64,000 nucleotides of DNA from JBFLYN01 sp040756655. GTDB taxonomy: Bacteria > Bacillota > Sulfobacillia > UBA8153. The position numbers and the translations under genes were made by a program. Below the pieces are notes generated by a model. It was not told where the DNA came from and ran no database searches. It saw nothing but the letters and a program-made list of their open reading frames with translations. Shown piece by piece: positions 63,333-64,000 of this stretch; within the stretch, counting starts at the first letter, position 1; each line of letters begins with the position of its first letter. The stretch lies in contig JBFLYN010000015.1 of NCBI GenBank assembly GCA_040756655.1, forward strand, positions 1 to 64,000, in the 5' to 3' direction.

Positions 63333-63674
63333 CCGGGGTCACAGCCGTTGGTCCTGTCCGGCCTGGGGGCACAGTCCCCAGCCTGTGACTGCGTCACCCA
63401 GCCGTCTCTTTCTCCCGGTCCACCCTTTTCCTTACCGGCGGGTCGCCAGTGCCTGAGTCCAGGTTGGCTGTGGGCCTCGAACATGAGATCGCCTACCAAG
63501 ATGGCCCGGCTCCTGGTAATAGGGGACCCAAAGCCCGCCGGGCGTCTTCATCACCAGCTCCAATACCAACAGCAGGCTTTCGTCGCCATCCACCAGCGCT
63601 TTGAGGTCGCCTGCGCCGTCCACGCCGGGCGGGCCAATTCCGGGGACCCGGAGCAGCCGCCGGCTCCCAGACTG
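63333..63674. other. Intergenic stretch with an unassigned minus-strand frame
   Basis: About 340 bases between convergent genes. On the minus strand, frames from about 63645 to 63480 read GDLKALVDGDESLLLVLELV then MKTPGGLWVPYYQEPG. They look protein-like but have no clear start and shift near the end. I cannot identify the family. No terminator with a T-run is seen. Confidence 0.3.
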
Positions 63675-64000
63675 CTACATCTCCAGCACCACCCGGTAAG
63701 AGCCGGGTGTGACCGCGCACTCGAAGGCATCCTGCGCGCATTGCAGGGGAAAGCGGGCCTGGATCAGAGGTTCCACGTCCAAAAGACGCCAGCTCAGAAT
63801 GCTGACTGCCCGCCAGAAGTCGGCGAAGGCTTTGCCTTCTGTGCCGATGAACTCGTGCTCTTTCTTGTGAACATCATTGGGATCCAGTACCAGGGGTGTG
63901 GCCGGGTGGGCCGAGGCAAACAACATGAACCTCCCGCCCTTCCCCAGGAGCTTCCGGCCCTGCTCATTGGCGTCGCCCAGGCCAATGGTGACGATGACTA
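63675..64000 (-). CDS. Zinc-type alcohol dehydrogenase-like protein, C-terminal part
   Basis: The gene runs off the window edge; about 108 residues are visible. The end VIVTIGLGDANEQGRKLLGK, GGRFMLFASAHPATPLVLDP and then CAVTPGSYRVVLEM matches the C-terminal half of medium-chain dehydrogenases (sorbitol/threonine dehydrogenase group), where GKGGRFMLFA follows the cofactor-binding strands and the fold ends with a short strand ending VVLEM. The catalytic domain and zinc ligands lie outside the window. Oxidation of a secondary alcohol or polyol with NAD(P) is the family role. Confidence 0.7.
   Translation of the reverse strand, partial: VIVTIGLGDANEQGRKLLGKGGRFMLFASAHPATPLVLDPNDVHKKEHEFIGTEGKAFADFWRAVSILSWRLLDVEPLIQARFPLQCAQDAFECAVTPGSYRVVLEM

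Noticed and set aside
1..64000. tRNA, rRNA or riboswitch genes
   Set aside because: I looked through the intergenic regions for T-loop sequences and known riboswitch cores and found none that fold convincingly. A covariance-model scan would be decisive.

Overview
The window is GC-rich chromosomal DNA, apart from one clearly AT-rich island at about 2.76-4.84 kb. It appears to come from a spore-forming, probably anaerobic or thermophilic clostridial Bacillota. The evidence is a SpoIIP-type peptidoglycan hydrolase, a PdaB-like deacetylase, a YaaH-like GH18 protein, several CotF/ferritin-like coat-type small proteins, and DUF441, YqhV (DUF2619), DUF1405 and quinate 5-dehydrogenase-like genes, together with frequent GTG and TTG starts behind GGAGG sites. 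I saw no rRNA, tRNA or CRISPR array. No species can be named from the sequence alone.

Layout. 0.1-2.7 kb: S9 peptidase operon on the minus strand. 2.8-4.8 kb: AT-rich island with two nuclease-fold genes, inserted at the 5' end of the S9 gene. 4.9-7.4 kb: zinc-ribbon membrane protein, split LysO-like exporter, DUF559 protein. 7.4-13.7 kb: decayed accessory DNA with a transposase remnant, a broken DUF4338 (DruA-like) gene next to a truncated coat gene, and an ABC-2 exporter operon inactivated at several points. 14.0-17.0 kb: a large secreted or anchored RCC1-repeat protein, bracketed by two copies of a 114-bp direct repeat. 17.3-18.4 kb: insertion-sequence remnants. 18.7-22.0 kb: YkgJ-type protein and glycosylation genes. 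22.2-31.2 kb: DUF441/YqhV, MFS, deacetylase, thiolase/DUF35, MATE, coat-like genes, DegV. 31.4-37.7 kb: broken SQR-like gene, SpoIIP, GH18, nitronate monooxygenase-like gene, broken sugar isomerase. 37.8-41.8 kb: dipeptidase, MoaD-MoaE fusion and a Fur-controlled feoAB operon. 41.9-50.6 kb: transporters, GNAT, amidohydrolase, broken OYE, M48 peptidase with TPR, HD-GYP. 50.6-54.0 kb: flavoprotein, glycerate kinase, Nudix. 54.1-60.9 kb: two exported proteins and a MacAB-like efflux operon. 60.9-64 kb: broken Nei-like glycosylase, DUF1405, quinate 5-dehydrogenase-like gene, and the end of a zinc alcohol dehydrogenase gene.

Two themes stand out. First, about a dozen genes carry clear lesions (in-frame stops, frameshifts, lost starts, truncations) beside intact neighbours, so the region is either decaying or partly misassembled. 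Second, several intact genes have lost canonical catalytic residues (a GH18 protein, a thiolase, a lipase-like protein), which suggests binding or structural roles. The best candidates for undescribed biology are the AT-rich nuclease pair, the RCC1 giant inside direct repeats, and the GH18 protein with three amphipathic repeats.
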